11,355 nucleotides of DNA from Bacillota bacterium (GTDB lineage: Bacteria; Bacillota; Clostridia; Clostridiales; Caloramatoraceae), in assembly GCA_023389275.1 (NCBI GenBank), contig JAEWEN010000003.1:1-11355 (forward strand). Reading direction: 5' to 3'. This document shows, piece after piece, positions 1 to 6,483 of this stretch. How positions within the stretch are numbered: position 1 is the stretch's first letter; every line of letters begins with the position of its first letter. Position numbers and translations under genes: made by a program. The notes under the pieces were generated by a model. It was not told the DNA's origin, did no database searches, and saw only the letters and a program-made list of their open reading frames with translations.

Positions 1-987
1 ATTAACTAAATTATTAATATCACTAAATAGTTTTTCTGGTGTAAGTTTCTCATTACAGTTTCTATCAGTAAAATTAACCTTTGATATTTTTAAAAGAGTA
101 TTTTTATATACTAAACCTGGATAGTAAGTATTTCCTAAACATATAGAAAACTTACCGTTAGCAATTGCTTCAAGTATAACACGTCCTACTCCTATAACTA
201 TATCAGCTTCTTTTATATCATCCTCTATTATCGCTGATCCTTTGGTTAAAGTTATTATATTCGAATTCATTATTTGGTTAAAAATAAAGCACTTTTGTTT
301 CACCGCTTCTGAAAAAGCTCCATCTCCAATAACATTTACTTTAACATCTAGTCCTTTCTCAACTAAATATGGAATAGATTCTAAAAGCTTTTGTAATGAT
401 GGCATTTTATCAATATCTAATCTACTAGCATATAATATATTTACTCTTTTATTTTTAAAAAGCTCTCTTATGTTAGGTTTTTTAATTATTTGTACTGAAT
501 TATTTATAAGTATATTTTGACTTTTAGAAAAGCCTTTTTTAATTTGTTTATTTATTACTTCATCACTAACACATATATATTTTTTTATTATATCTCTACT
601 GGTCCTTTCTAGACTTGGTGTAGGTTTTACTGAGTGCAAAGTTGTAACTACAGGTATATTAGTTATTTTGCTACATATAATCCCTACAGCCTGTGATACA
701 TATGGATGAGCATGAATAATATCTATATTATATTTTTTTATTATTTCTAGCACATTATTAACTAAAGTACATATATTGTTTTTATCATATAAATTACATT
801 CTATATGATTTAATTTATATTTATTTATTAAATCTAAGGAAGGACCTTTAGGAGAAGCTATATATACATTATGTCCCATATCTTCTAATGCAGATGAAAG
901 AGTAATTATATGGGTCTCTGCTCCCCCTAACCTCATATGATCATACATTTGAAGTATGTTTAATTTTTTATCTTTATTATAATTCAT
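1..987 (-). CDS. Glycosyltransferase family 4 (GT-B fold), C-terminus cut by window edge
   Basis: This reading frame is open from the ATG at 987 to the left edge (329 codons, no stop), so the C-terminus lies outside the window. The start follows a GGGGTG ribosome binding site (994-999) by 6 bases. The N-terminus carries the typical GT4 acceptor-side glycine motif RLGGAETH (residues 19-26), then HAH (92-94), TTLHS and CVSDEV. The donor domain has NILYASRLDIDKMP (from about 183), VIGDG (219-223) and GVGRVILEAIANGK (266-279). Family members transfer a sugar from a nucleotide donor onto surface polysaccharide, teichoic-type polymer or lipid; the substrate here is unknown. The first Glu of the usual E-x7-E motif is replaced (Ile265), and only E273 remains. 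The GR-x3-LEA form occurs in a GT4 subset as I recall it. Two transporter genes lie upstream on the same strand, but a function shared with them is not evident. Confidence 0.88.
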   Translation of the reverse strand, partial: MNYNKDKKLNILQMYDHMRLGGAETHIITLSSALEDMGHNVYIASPKGPSLDLINKYKLNHIECNLYDKNNICTLVNNVLEIIKKYNIDIIHAHPYVSQAVGIICSKITNIPVVTTLHSVKPTPSLERTSRDIIKKYICVSDEVINKQIKKGFSKSQNILINNSVQIIKKPNIRELFKNKRVNILYASRLDIDKMPSLQKLLESIPYLVEKGLDVKVNVIGDGAFSEAVKQKCFIFNQIMNSNIITLTKGSAIIEDDIKEADIVIGVGRVILEAIANGKFSICLGNTYYPGLVYKNTLLKISKVNFTDRNCNEKLTPEKLFSDINNLVN

Positions 988-997
988 TTAATTCACC

Positions 998-1046
998 CCA
1001 TTTAAAATCATATAAATCTTATAGTCTTATATATGATTTCAAATGG
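998..1046 (-). promoter_or_regulatory. Long inverted repeat overlapping the glycosyltransferase ribosome binding site
   Basis: Arms 998-1014 and 1030-1046 are 17 bp each around a 15-base loop. The single mismatch (A1004 with C1040) becomes a G-U wobble in minus-strand RNA, so the helix is fully paired only in the direction in which the flanking genes are read. No U-tract follows, so it is not a standard intrinsic terminator. The 3' arm ends inside the GGGG of the glycosyltransferase ribosome binding site, so it could limit translation, slow transcription, or stabilise the transporter mRNA end. The structure is seen in the sequence; the role is inferred. Confidence 0.55.
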
Positions 1047-1053
1047 ATATATG

Positions 1054-1614
1054 CTAATCTTTTATTATTTGTTTAGGAATGAAGTAAGCTAAAGCCATAA
1101 ATAATACGCCTACTATCATAAGTCCTACAAAACCTACGTTAAATACAGATGGATATTTATCTGAAATGTTAAATAAAGTTACTTTTCCTAAATTTAATGC
1201 TTCAAATAAACCTAGTCCCTTAAAATATCCATATGATAGTGAAAATACAAATGCGCCTAAAAGACCACCTAAAACAGCTGCTATAGCTTTAAACACTCCA
1301 CTACTTCCTATAGCACCTACACAAGTTCCTGGACATGTTCCAATAGCTCCAAAAGCTAGTCCAAATATTAAACCACCAATTATAACTCCTAAATTCATAG
1401 TTTTAACACTTAAATGAGAAATATCAAATAATCCTAAAAGGCTTGATATTGAAAGAAGTACACTTGAAAAGCCAATAGCAAATAGTATTATTTTAGCAAG
1501 TGACAAATCCTCTAGTCTTAGCATTTTTAATATATTTTTAAAATTAGTAGCTCCTACATATGACAATGCAAATCCGAAAAAGCCACCAAGTAATATAGCT
1601 AATAAAATCTTCAT
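1054..1614 (-). CDS. YeeE/YedE (TsuA-like) sulfur-compound transporter, C-terminal half
   Basis: This 186-residue hydrophobic protein has about five membrane segments (near residues 3-20, 40-62, 74-100, 108-130 and 158-179). It carries the family signature GTCPGTCVGAIG, with cysteines C94 and C98. In full-length YeeE/TsuA proteins, which import thiosulfate, conserved cysteines in the two pseudo-symmetric halves line the substrate path. The CPGT motif belongs to the second half, and the gene just upstream supplies the GCTSGH half. The two probably assemble into one transporter in the cell membrane. The start follows TAAGGAGGAG in the 13-base gap after the upstream stop, so the genes are likely co-translated. 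Thiosulfate is the best-known substrate, but other family members are linked to selenium or other sulfur species, and no tusA/sirA gene is visible here to decide. Confidence 0.87.
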   Translation of the reverse strand: MKILLAILLGGFFGFALSYVGATNFKNILKMLRLEDLSLAKIILFAIGFSSVLLSISSLLGLFDISHLSVKTMNLGVIIGGLIFGLAFGAIGTCPGTCVGAIGSSGVFKAIAAVLGGLLGAFVFSLSYGYFKGLGLFEALNLGKVTLFNISDKYPSVFNVGFVGLMIVGVLFMALAYFIPKQIIKD

Positions 1615-1627
1615 TTTTAACTCCTCC

Positions 1628-2203
1628 TTAGTTAGATTTATTTAACCTTTTAACAATTAAAGCTGTTGGAATAGCTGCTAAAAACACTGCTGCTGCAAAT
1701 ATGTATCCACTTACACTTCCTTGCATCATTCCACTCATCATATGTCCACTAGTACATCCATCAGCCATTCTTGCACCAAATAAAAGTAAAAATCCTCCTA
1801 TAAAACTTGGTGCATATTTTGAAACGAATCCCTTATTTTTATTTATTAAGCAAGAATTTTCTTCTTTAATTTCACTATTTTTATTTTTTCTTTTTTTAGA
1901 TAGTAAATATCCTAAATATCCACCTACTGGTATTGCAAGTACAAATACGAAATCATAGTTTATTGGATTTTTAATAGATTTAGCAAGTTTCCCCTCTGAC
2001 TTATCATAATAAGCATTTGAGCTTTTATATCCTGTTTCTCTACTTGAATCTTTAACTATTACTTCACTTTTTATATTACTGTGTATAATTCCTGATAATA
2101 CTGAAAACTGAGTAGATACACCTATTGGCTTAATAAGAAAAGCTGCTATAAAAAAAGATAAACCTAGTACTACCGCTCCTTTAATCCAGCTATTTTTATT
2201 CAT
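1628..2203 (-). CDS. YeeE/YedE (TsuA-like) sulfur-compound transporter, N-terminal half
   Basis: This is a 191-residue membrane protein and the first gene of a two-gene unit. A membrane segment at 9-24 runs into the family motif KPIGVSTQF (25-33). A hydrophilic stretch follows (about 42-80), then membrane segments near 83-101, 131-147 and 163-184. The signature GARMADGCTSGHMMSG spans 143-158, and C150 is the expected functional cysteine. This is the half that pairs with the CPGT half downstream. The segment after PIGVSTQF and the lysine-rich link at 103-128 are the poorly conserved parts. The start has a strong GAGGAGG site (2212-2218). Reading diverges from the gene at 2371, and the shared gap holds TCAC/GTGA half-sites that could be an operator. 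Membership of the family is clear; the exact substrate is not. Confidence 0.87.
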   Translation of the reverse strand: MNKNSWIKGAVVLGLSFFIAAFLIKPIGVSTQFSVLSGIIHSNIKSEVIVKDSSRETGYKSSNAYYDKSEGKLAKSIKNPINYDFVFVLAIPVGGYLGYLLSKKRKNKNSEIKEENSCLINKNKGFVSKYAPSFIGGFLLLFGARMADGCTSGHMMSGMMQGSVSGYIFAAAVFLAAIPTALIVKRLNKSN

Positions 2204-2259
2204 ATTTTTTTCCTCCTCTAACTTTATCCTTTGATTAATTTATAATATACACTAAACTT

Positions 2260-2284
2260 TCACTATTTTAAGTGACATAATCAC
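2260..2284. promoter_or_regulatory. Possible operator: three alternating TCAC/GTGA half-sites
   Basis: TCACT (2260-2264), AGTGA (2271-2275) and TCAC (2281-2284) form two overlapping inverted repeats in the gap between the divergent transporter and spore-enzyme units. They lie beside weak minus-strand promoter hexamers (TTAAAA at 2266-2271 and TATATT at 2244-2249 when read on the minus strand, 16 bases apart). A Crp/Fnr-type protein binds similar half-sites, but here they are spaced by 5-6 bases and no regulator gene is nearby. Confidence 0.3.
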
Positions 2285-2332
2285 ATAAAAGACTTTATCT
2301 AAAAAGATTTATATCCATTAAAAAAGTAAATG

Positions 2333-2341
2333 CATATAATA
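2333..2341 (+). promoter_or_regulatory. Candidate -10 element for the spore-enzyme unit
   Basis: CATATAATA fits both a vegetative TATAAT (2335-2340) and the CATAnnnTA pattern of mother-cell sporulation sigma factors (sigma E/K). It lies 16 bases upstream of the ribosome binding site. No convincing -35 element is seen at the expected spacing for either class, so the sigma factor cannot be assigned. Confidence 0.3.
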
Positions 2342-2370
2342 TAATATTGAAATATTTTAAGGAGTATATA

Positions 2371-2859
2371 ATGGCTAATTTTAAACCTTTTAGTGGAATA
2401 GTAAAAAGTATTACTGATTTATGGACAAATGACGTGAACAAAGCAGGGTGTAATAAACTAGTCTCTGTTGAAAGTGAGGATGGATCAGTTGTAAATTTTG
2501 TAGTAACCCCCTCTACCTATTTTGTAGATAATGTAACTCTTAAAGTAGGTGATAGTGTTACAGGATTTTATGACTTAAACGCTCCTGCTCCTTTAATTTT
2601 CCCACCTCAACTTAGAGCTATTGTTATGGCAAAAAATAATTCTCAAAATATTAAAGTAGACCACTTTAACAACAGGCTTGAAAGTTCAGATAATCAATTA
2701 AAACTAAACATCGGTCCATCTACAAAAATACTGCTAGAAAACAATCAAATTTTCACTCAAAAATTAGGAAATAGAAACTTAATTGTTATATATGGTGCCC
2801 CTACAAAAAGCATTCCAGCACAAACTACACCTGATAAAATTATTGTTATGTGTAAATAG
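2371..2859 (+). CDS. Conserved hypothetical protein with apparent internal duplication, in operon with the SleL-like enzyme
   Basis: I do not recognise a named family. The ATG at 2371 is chosen over an in-frame TTG at 2347 because TTAAGGAG (2357-2364) stands 6 bases before it, giving 162 residues. There is no signal peptide or membrane segment. The protein is rich in predicted beta strands and seems to contain two similar halves. VNFVVTPSTYFV, then YDLNAPAPLIFPP, then AIVMAK (41-88) lines up with LKLNIGPSTKIL, then YGAPTKSIPA, then IIVMCK (110-162): a PST turn, an AP/PP segment and a closing IVM strand each time. This would fit a tandem small beta-barrel, but that is inference. The SleL-like gene starts 47 bp downstream with no terminator between, so a role in spore coat, cortex or germination is possible. 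Confidence 0.8.
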   Translation: MANFKPFSGIVKSITDLWTNDVNKAGCNKLVSVESEDGSVVNFVVTPSTYFVDNVTLKVGDSVTGFYDLNAPAPLIFPPQLRAIVMAKNNSQNIKVDHFNNRLESSDNQLKLNIGPSTKILLENNQIFTQKLGNRNLIVIYGAPTKSIPAQTTPDKIIVMCK

Positions 2860-2906
2860 TTAATACACTTTCATAAGTTATATAACATTTTTAAAAAGGA
2901 GATCCT

Positions 2907-4193
2907 ATGCAAATTCATGTTGTTAAACCAGGAGATTCAATATTTAAAATAGCTCAAACATATAATTCTACTGTTTCTGCAATTGTAGGTGCAAATGAAA
3001 TTCCAAATCCTAATAAATTAGTTGTTGGACAAACTATTGTTATACCTATTTTAGGAAGTTACTACTGGGTAAAACCAGGTGATAGCTTATATAAAATTAG
3101 CAAAGAATTTGGAATAAGCTATCAAACTCTTGCTAAAGTTAATAATCTATCAATTCATGCTCCTTTAAAGGTTGGACTTAGACTATATATTCCTCCGAAG
3201 CCTAAAACTAACGCTGAAATAAATGCATATATTGAACCTATAGGAGGAAGTTTAAGCCCTACACTTGAAAAAGATGCTAGAAGTGCTGCTCCGTTTTTAA
3301 CATACCTTGCTCCATTTAGCTATCATATTCAAAGAGATGGAACATTAAAAGCTCCTCCATTAAATAATCTTCCTTCTATAGCTAAAATAAATAATGCTAC
3401 TTTAATGATGGTAGTTACTAATCTTGAAGAAGGGAAATTTAGTAGGGAACTTGGAAGAATCATTTTAACAAATGAAGAAATTCAAAATAAATTAATTAAT
3501 AATATTATATTAGAAGCTAAGAAAAACAACTTTAGTGATGTACACTTTGACTTAGAGTTTTTACCACCAAACCTTCGTGAAAACTATAATAGATTTTTAA
3601 GAAAAGCAAAATTAAAACTGTCTACTGAAGGCTTTTTGCTGTCTACTGCTCTTGCACCTAAAACAAGTGCTAATCAAGTAGGTAATTGGTACGAAGCCCA
3701 TGATTATAAAGCACATGGGGAAATTGCTGACTTTGTTGTACTAATGACATATGAGTGGGGATATAGTGCAGGTCCTCCTATGGCAGTTTCTCCAATTGGT
3801 CCTGTTAGAAAAGTTATTGAGTATGCTTTAACTGAAATGCCTGCTTATAAAATTATGATGGGACAAAACCTTTATGGATATGATTGGACTCTTCCTTATG
3901 TAGAAGGAGGTCCATATGCAAAGTCTCTAAGCCCTCAAAGAGCTATTGAAATAGCATCTAAAAACAATGTATCTATTGAATATGATTATAAAAGTCAGGC
4001 TCCATATTTTAATTATACAGATCAAAATAAAAAACAACATGTAGTATGGTTTGAAGATGCAAGGTCTATTCAAGCAAAATTTAATCTTGTAAAAGAACTA
4101 GGCTTAAGAGGAATTAGTTATTGGAAATTAGGTCTTTCTTTTCCTCAAAATTGGCTACTAATAGAAGATAATTTTAATGTAGTAAAAAAATAA
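2907..4193 (+). CDS. sleL: SleL/YaaH-type spore cortex-lytic N-acetylglucosaminidase (LysM-LysM-GH18)
   Basis: This 428-residue protein has no signal peptide, as is usual for SleL/YaaH proteins placed in the spore from the mother cell. Two LysM peptidoglycan-binding modules come first (residues 1-47 and 52-96, each with VKPGDS). A GH18 glycosidase domain fills about 105-428. The catalytic strand reads FSDVHFDLEF, with E217 the expected proton donor and D215 its partner. SleL/YaaH signatures follow: LMTYEWGYSAGPPMAV (279-294), NLYGYDWTLPY (321-331), VWFEDARS (380-387) and GISYWKLGL with FPQNWLL. Family members cut cortex fragments at N-acetylglucosamine during germination. AAAGGAG (2895-2901) precedes the ATG by 5 bases. 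It probably shares a transcript with the small upstream gene. The first acid of the usual DGxDxDxE motif is Ser210. YaaH-like paralogues can have other coat roles, so the assignment is to family rather than to proven SleL. Confidence 0.9.
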   Translation: MQIHVVKPGDSIFKIAQTYNSTVSAIVGANEIPNPNKLVVGQTIVIPILGSYYWVKPGDSLYKISKEFGISYQTLAKVNNLSIHAPLKVGLRLYIPPKPKTNAEINAYIEPIGGSLSPTLEKDARSAAPFLTYLAPFSYHIQRDGTLKAPPLNNLPSIAKINNATLMMVVTNLEEGKFSRELGRIILTNEEIQNKLINNIILEAKKNNFSDVHFDLEFLPPNLRENYNRFLRKAKLKLSTEGFLLSTALAPKTSANQVGNWYEAHDYKAHGEIADFVVLMTYEWGYSAGPPMAVSPIGPVRKVIEYALTEMPAYKIMMGQNLYGYDWTLPYVEGGPYAKSLSPQRAIEIASKNNVSIEYDYKSQAPYFNYTDQNKKQHVVWFEDARSIQAKFNLVKELGLRGISYWKLGLSFPQNWLLIEDNFNVVKK

Positions 4194-4204
4194 ATATAAT
4201 TTAC

Positions 4205-4234
4205 TGGAAATTAATTACATCTTAAGTATATAAT
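4205..4234 (+). promoter_or_regulatory. Candidate promoter for the lipoprotein gene
   Basis: TGGAAA (4205-4210) and TATAAT (4229-4234) are 18 bases apart, upstream of the GGAGGG site and TTG start. The -35 matches only four of six positions. No terminator follows the SleL-like gene, so readthrough from it is also possible. Confidence 0.4.
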
Positions 4235-4264
4235 ATAGGTATAAATGTTGTTGGAGGGATTAAC

Positions 4265-4714
4265 TTGAAAAAACTAATAGGTATCTTAATAATAACCATG
4301 TTATTTATACTTGTAGGTTGTTCAAAAGATGAGATAACAAAACATGACTACACCTACAAAGGGGAAAATGACCTTTGGACAGCAGAATACAATGTAAAGG
4401 GACAAAGTGGATTTATAAAAAAAGGTGATAGACAAATTCATAGTAGTAATTCTAATTCTAAGTTAACAGTAACCTATAAAAAAGATTTAGCTGATTTGCC
4501 TTTAGTAAAAAACCTTAATATATCATATAAAAGTAGTGTACACGATATGACTAACACTACAAAATTTGATAAAAATACTGCTTTAGATAAAAAAACTTTT
4601 ATTATTGAAGATACTAGTAAAGATTCTCCAATAGAGAAAAAAGATGAAACAATAAAGGTAACTATAGATATTGATGGAAATACCCAAACCCTTGATTTAA
4701 AAAGTGTAAACTAG
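4265..4714 (+). CDS. Small secreted lipoprotein of unknown function
   Basis: This 149-residue protein starts at TTG, supported by GGAGGG (4253-4258) six bases upstream and by an intact signal peptide from that codon. MKK is followed by a hydrophobic core (4-15) and the lipobox LVGC, so C19 should be lipidated and the protein anchored outside the cell membrane. The mature part (20-149) is hydrophilic, rich in Lys, Asp, Thr and Ser, and looks like beta strands (for example the segment with LWTAEYNVKG, and KVTIDIDGNTQTLDL at the end). No catalytic motif is visible. Similar short lipoproteins are common in Clostridia without a known role. It follows the SleL-like gene by 71 bp, may have its own promoter, and ends just before a strong terminator. 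Confidence 0.82.
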   Translation: MKKLIGILIITMLFILVGCSKDEITKHDYTYKGENDLWTAEYNVKGQSGFIKKGDRQIHSSNSNSKLTVTYKKDLADLPLVKNLNISYKSSVHDMTNTTKFDKNTALDKKTFIIEDTSKDSPIEKKDETIKVTIDIDGNTQTLDLKSVN

Positions 4715-4750
4715 AAAAAAACCAGTAGAATTAATTTTTACTGGTTTTTT
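4715..4750. terminator. Bidirectional intrinsic terminator between convergent genes
   Basis: ACCAGTA (4721-4727) pairs with TACTGGT (4739-4745) around an 11-base loop, flanked by six A on the left and a T-run on the right. The flanking A and T runs give a U-tract in both directions, serving the lipoprotein gene (plus) and the hydrolase gene (minus). Confidence 0.85.
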
Positions 4751-4758
4751 ATTTAATA

Positions 4759-5568
4759 TTAATGTGAAATAAATGATATAAACTCTCTATTAAACTTTTC
4801 TAGTTCATCTATAAATAATGCGTGTCCACTATTTTCAAAAACATAAAGCTTAGAATTTTTAATTCCATCATGTAAAATTTCTGCAAATGGATATGGGCAT
4901 ATTTCATCTTTTTTCCCATGGAATATACCTGTAGGTACTTTTATATTTGAAAGGTCATTTCTTAAATCCTCATTTCTAAGGGATTTAGCTGTTTCTATTG
5001 TGGCTATTCCTGAACTGCTAAAACTTATGTTTTTAAACCACAGCCTCATTTCATCACTAACATTTGTTGCAAATAATTTCTCTCCAAAGTCTGCTACAGC
5101 TTTAGGGCGATCATGATAACACTGTCTTATAATACTATTTATTTCTTTTTCGCTTATTCCAAAAGGATAATCTGGACGCTTTATAAAGGAAGGTGCTGCT
5201 GCACCTAACAGTGCTAATTTAGATACCTTATATTCATTAAACAAGTTCATATACTTAATGCATATTGCTGCACCCATTGAAAATCCAACTAATATTAAAT
5301 TTTTAACCCCTAAACTTTGTATTACTTTATGAACGTCTTTAGCAAGTTCTTCATATTCATATCCTGATGCTGTTACATCAGAATTTCCAAAACCTCTTAA
5401 ATCTATACTTACCGTTCTAAATCCTAAGTCAGGTAATATATTAACTTGATATTCATAGATTTTATGATTTAAAGGCCACCCATGAATAAATAAAATTGTT
5501 TTCTTTCCTTTTGGATTTAATTCATAAACAGCAATTTTGTTTTTGCTACTTCCTTGAACATAATGCAT
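4759..5568 (-). CDS. Alpha/beta hydrolase, esterase/haloperoxidase-like
   Basis: This 269-residue soluble protein has the full alpha/beta-hydrolase catalytic set. HGW (29-31) is the oxyanion-hole region after strand 3. SIDLRGFGNSD (54-64) is the strand-4 turn. GFSMG (95-99) is the nucleophile elbow with Ser97. HGKKDEICP (217-225) carries Asp221 as the acid, and NSGHALF (246-252) has the catalytic His249. A cap region of about 70 residues (128-200) lies between. The motifs and length resemble the non-haem chloroperoxidase/arylesterase branch, but the substrate cannot be told. There is no signal peptide, so it acts in the cytoplasm. GAGG (5577-5580) precedes the ATG by 8 bases. It is the last of three minus-strand genes, 74 bp after the membrane-protein gene with no obvious terminator between, so a shared transcript is possible. 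Confidence 0.88.
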   Translation of the reverse strand: MHYVQGSSKNKIAVYELNPKGKKTILFIHGWPLNHKIYEYQVNILPDLGFRTVSIDLRGFGNSDVTASGYEYEELAKDVHKVIQSLGVKNLILVGFSMGAAICIKYMNLFNEYKVSKLALLGAAAPSFIKRPDYPFGISEKEINSIIRQCYHDRPKAVADFGEKLFATNVSDEMRLWFKNISFSSSGIATIETAKSLRNEDLRNDLSNIKVPTGIFHGKKDEICPYPFAEILHDGIKNSKLYVFENSGHALFIDELEKFNREFISFISH

Positions 5569-5642
5569 AAATTTAACCTCGCTTTATATTAGCTATCATA
5601 ATAATTTATGCCACTATATAAGTTCATATTCTTAAGTAAAAT

Positions 5643-6407
5643 TTACTTTTTATTTATCTGCTTTTCAAGACTTATCCAATCTTCATTAACCTTACCTTTA
5701 TTATACTTTTTTATATATCTAATTTTAGAATTAATCATATTAGGCTCATATCTATATATTTTCTTAACATTGTTTTGAGAATCTAACATAAACCTGTATT
5801 TATATTCCTCTGATTTAATTTGTCTCCATCTAATTATTTTATTTTTCTTTACATATAATATTATTAATGATAATACATCTGAAGCTAATATTATAGGATA
5901 TCCACTTATATTTCTTAGTATTAAGCTATAGAAGACTATTGATATTATTAAACCAACAAAGGTTACTTTTATAGTTTTACGTGTAAACTTTTTGTATGAA
6001 AAAACTATTAAAGGTGTAAATCCTGAGTAAATAATAAATTGTATAATTAAATCTACCTTATTTTTATGAAGAAATATTTCTGATATAGGTATACCTTCAA
6101 TAAAGCTATCCCTCATTAACTTAAATATTGCAATAATTACCCACCCAAATAATATAAGTAAAAATAACTCTATTATGTTGAAAAAATCTTTTCCTATACC
6201 TTTTGAAATATTAATAGAGTCTAATACTCCTTCAAACTTTTCCTTTATAAATATTAATATAACAAACCATAATGTTACTTGATACATGTTGCTTCTAAAA
6301 AGGCAAAGTATAATAGTAATTAAACCTAAAATCATGTATATTTTTATCTGATACTTATATAATAAATCACATAAATAACTTGAAAAATCAAACACCTTAT
6401 CTTTCAT
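5643..6407 (-). CDS. Multi-pass membrane protein of unknown function
   Basis: I do not recognise the family. The protein has 254 residues with about six hydrophobic segments (near 21-37, 43-55, 77-97, 119-138, 147-164 and 169-187). A strongly basic, probably cytoplasmic tail follows (188-254) with many Lys, Arg and Tyr. The tail segment YKYRFMLDSQNNVKKIYRYEP looks like a short beta-hairpin repeat. No transporter or enzyme motif is seen, and no signal peptide. GGGTG (6416-6420) precedes the ATG. The gene lies 76 bp downstream of the Sel1-repeat gene on the same strand with no terminator seen, so the two may be co-transcribed and the Sel1 protein may be its cytoplasmic partner; that is inference from position only. 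Confidence 0.72.
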   Translation of the reverse strand: MKDKVFDFSSYLCDLLYKYQIKIYMILGLITIILCLFRSNMYQVTLWFVILIFIKEKFEGVLDSINISKGIGKDFFNIIELFLLILFGWVIIAIFKLMRDSFIEGIPISEIFLHKNKVDLIIQFIIYSGFTPLIVFSYKKFTRKTIKVTFVGLIISIVFYSLILRNISGYPIILASDVLSLIILYVKKNKIIRWRQIKSEEYKYRFMLDSQNNVKKIYRYEPNMINSKIRYIKKYNKGKVNEDWISLEKQINKK

Positions 6408-6483
6408 AAAGTTTCACCCTTTTATAGTCAATGATTAACTATTAATTTATATTCTTTATAATTTATATACATGCTATATTAAC

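Noticed and set aside
242..520. Plus-strand frame inside the glycosyltransferase region
   Set aside because: The minus strand carries an unbroken glycosyltransferase with clear family motifs, so this is a shadow frame.
2347..2370. Upstream TTG start for the 162-residue protein
   Set aside because: It has no ribosome binding site, while the ATG at 2371 has AAGGAG at ideal spacing.
5634..5648. Palindrome AAGTAAA-A-TTTACTT as a terminator
   Set aside because: The single-base centre leaves no room for a hairpin loop with a full stem, it is all AT but four pairs, and the following T-run faces a strand with no gene ending there.
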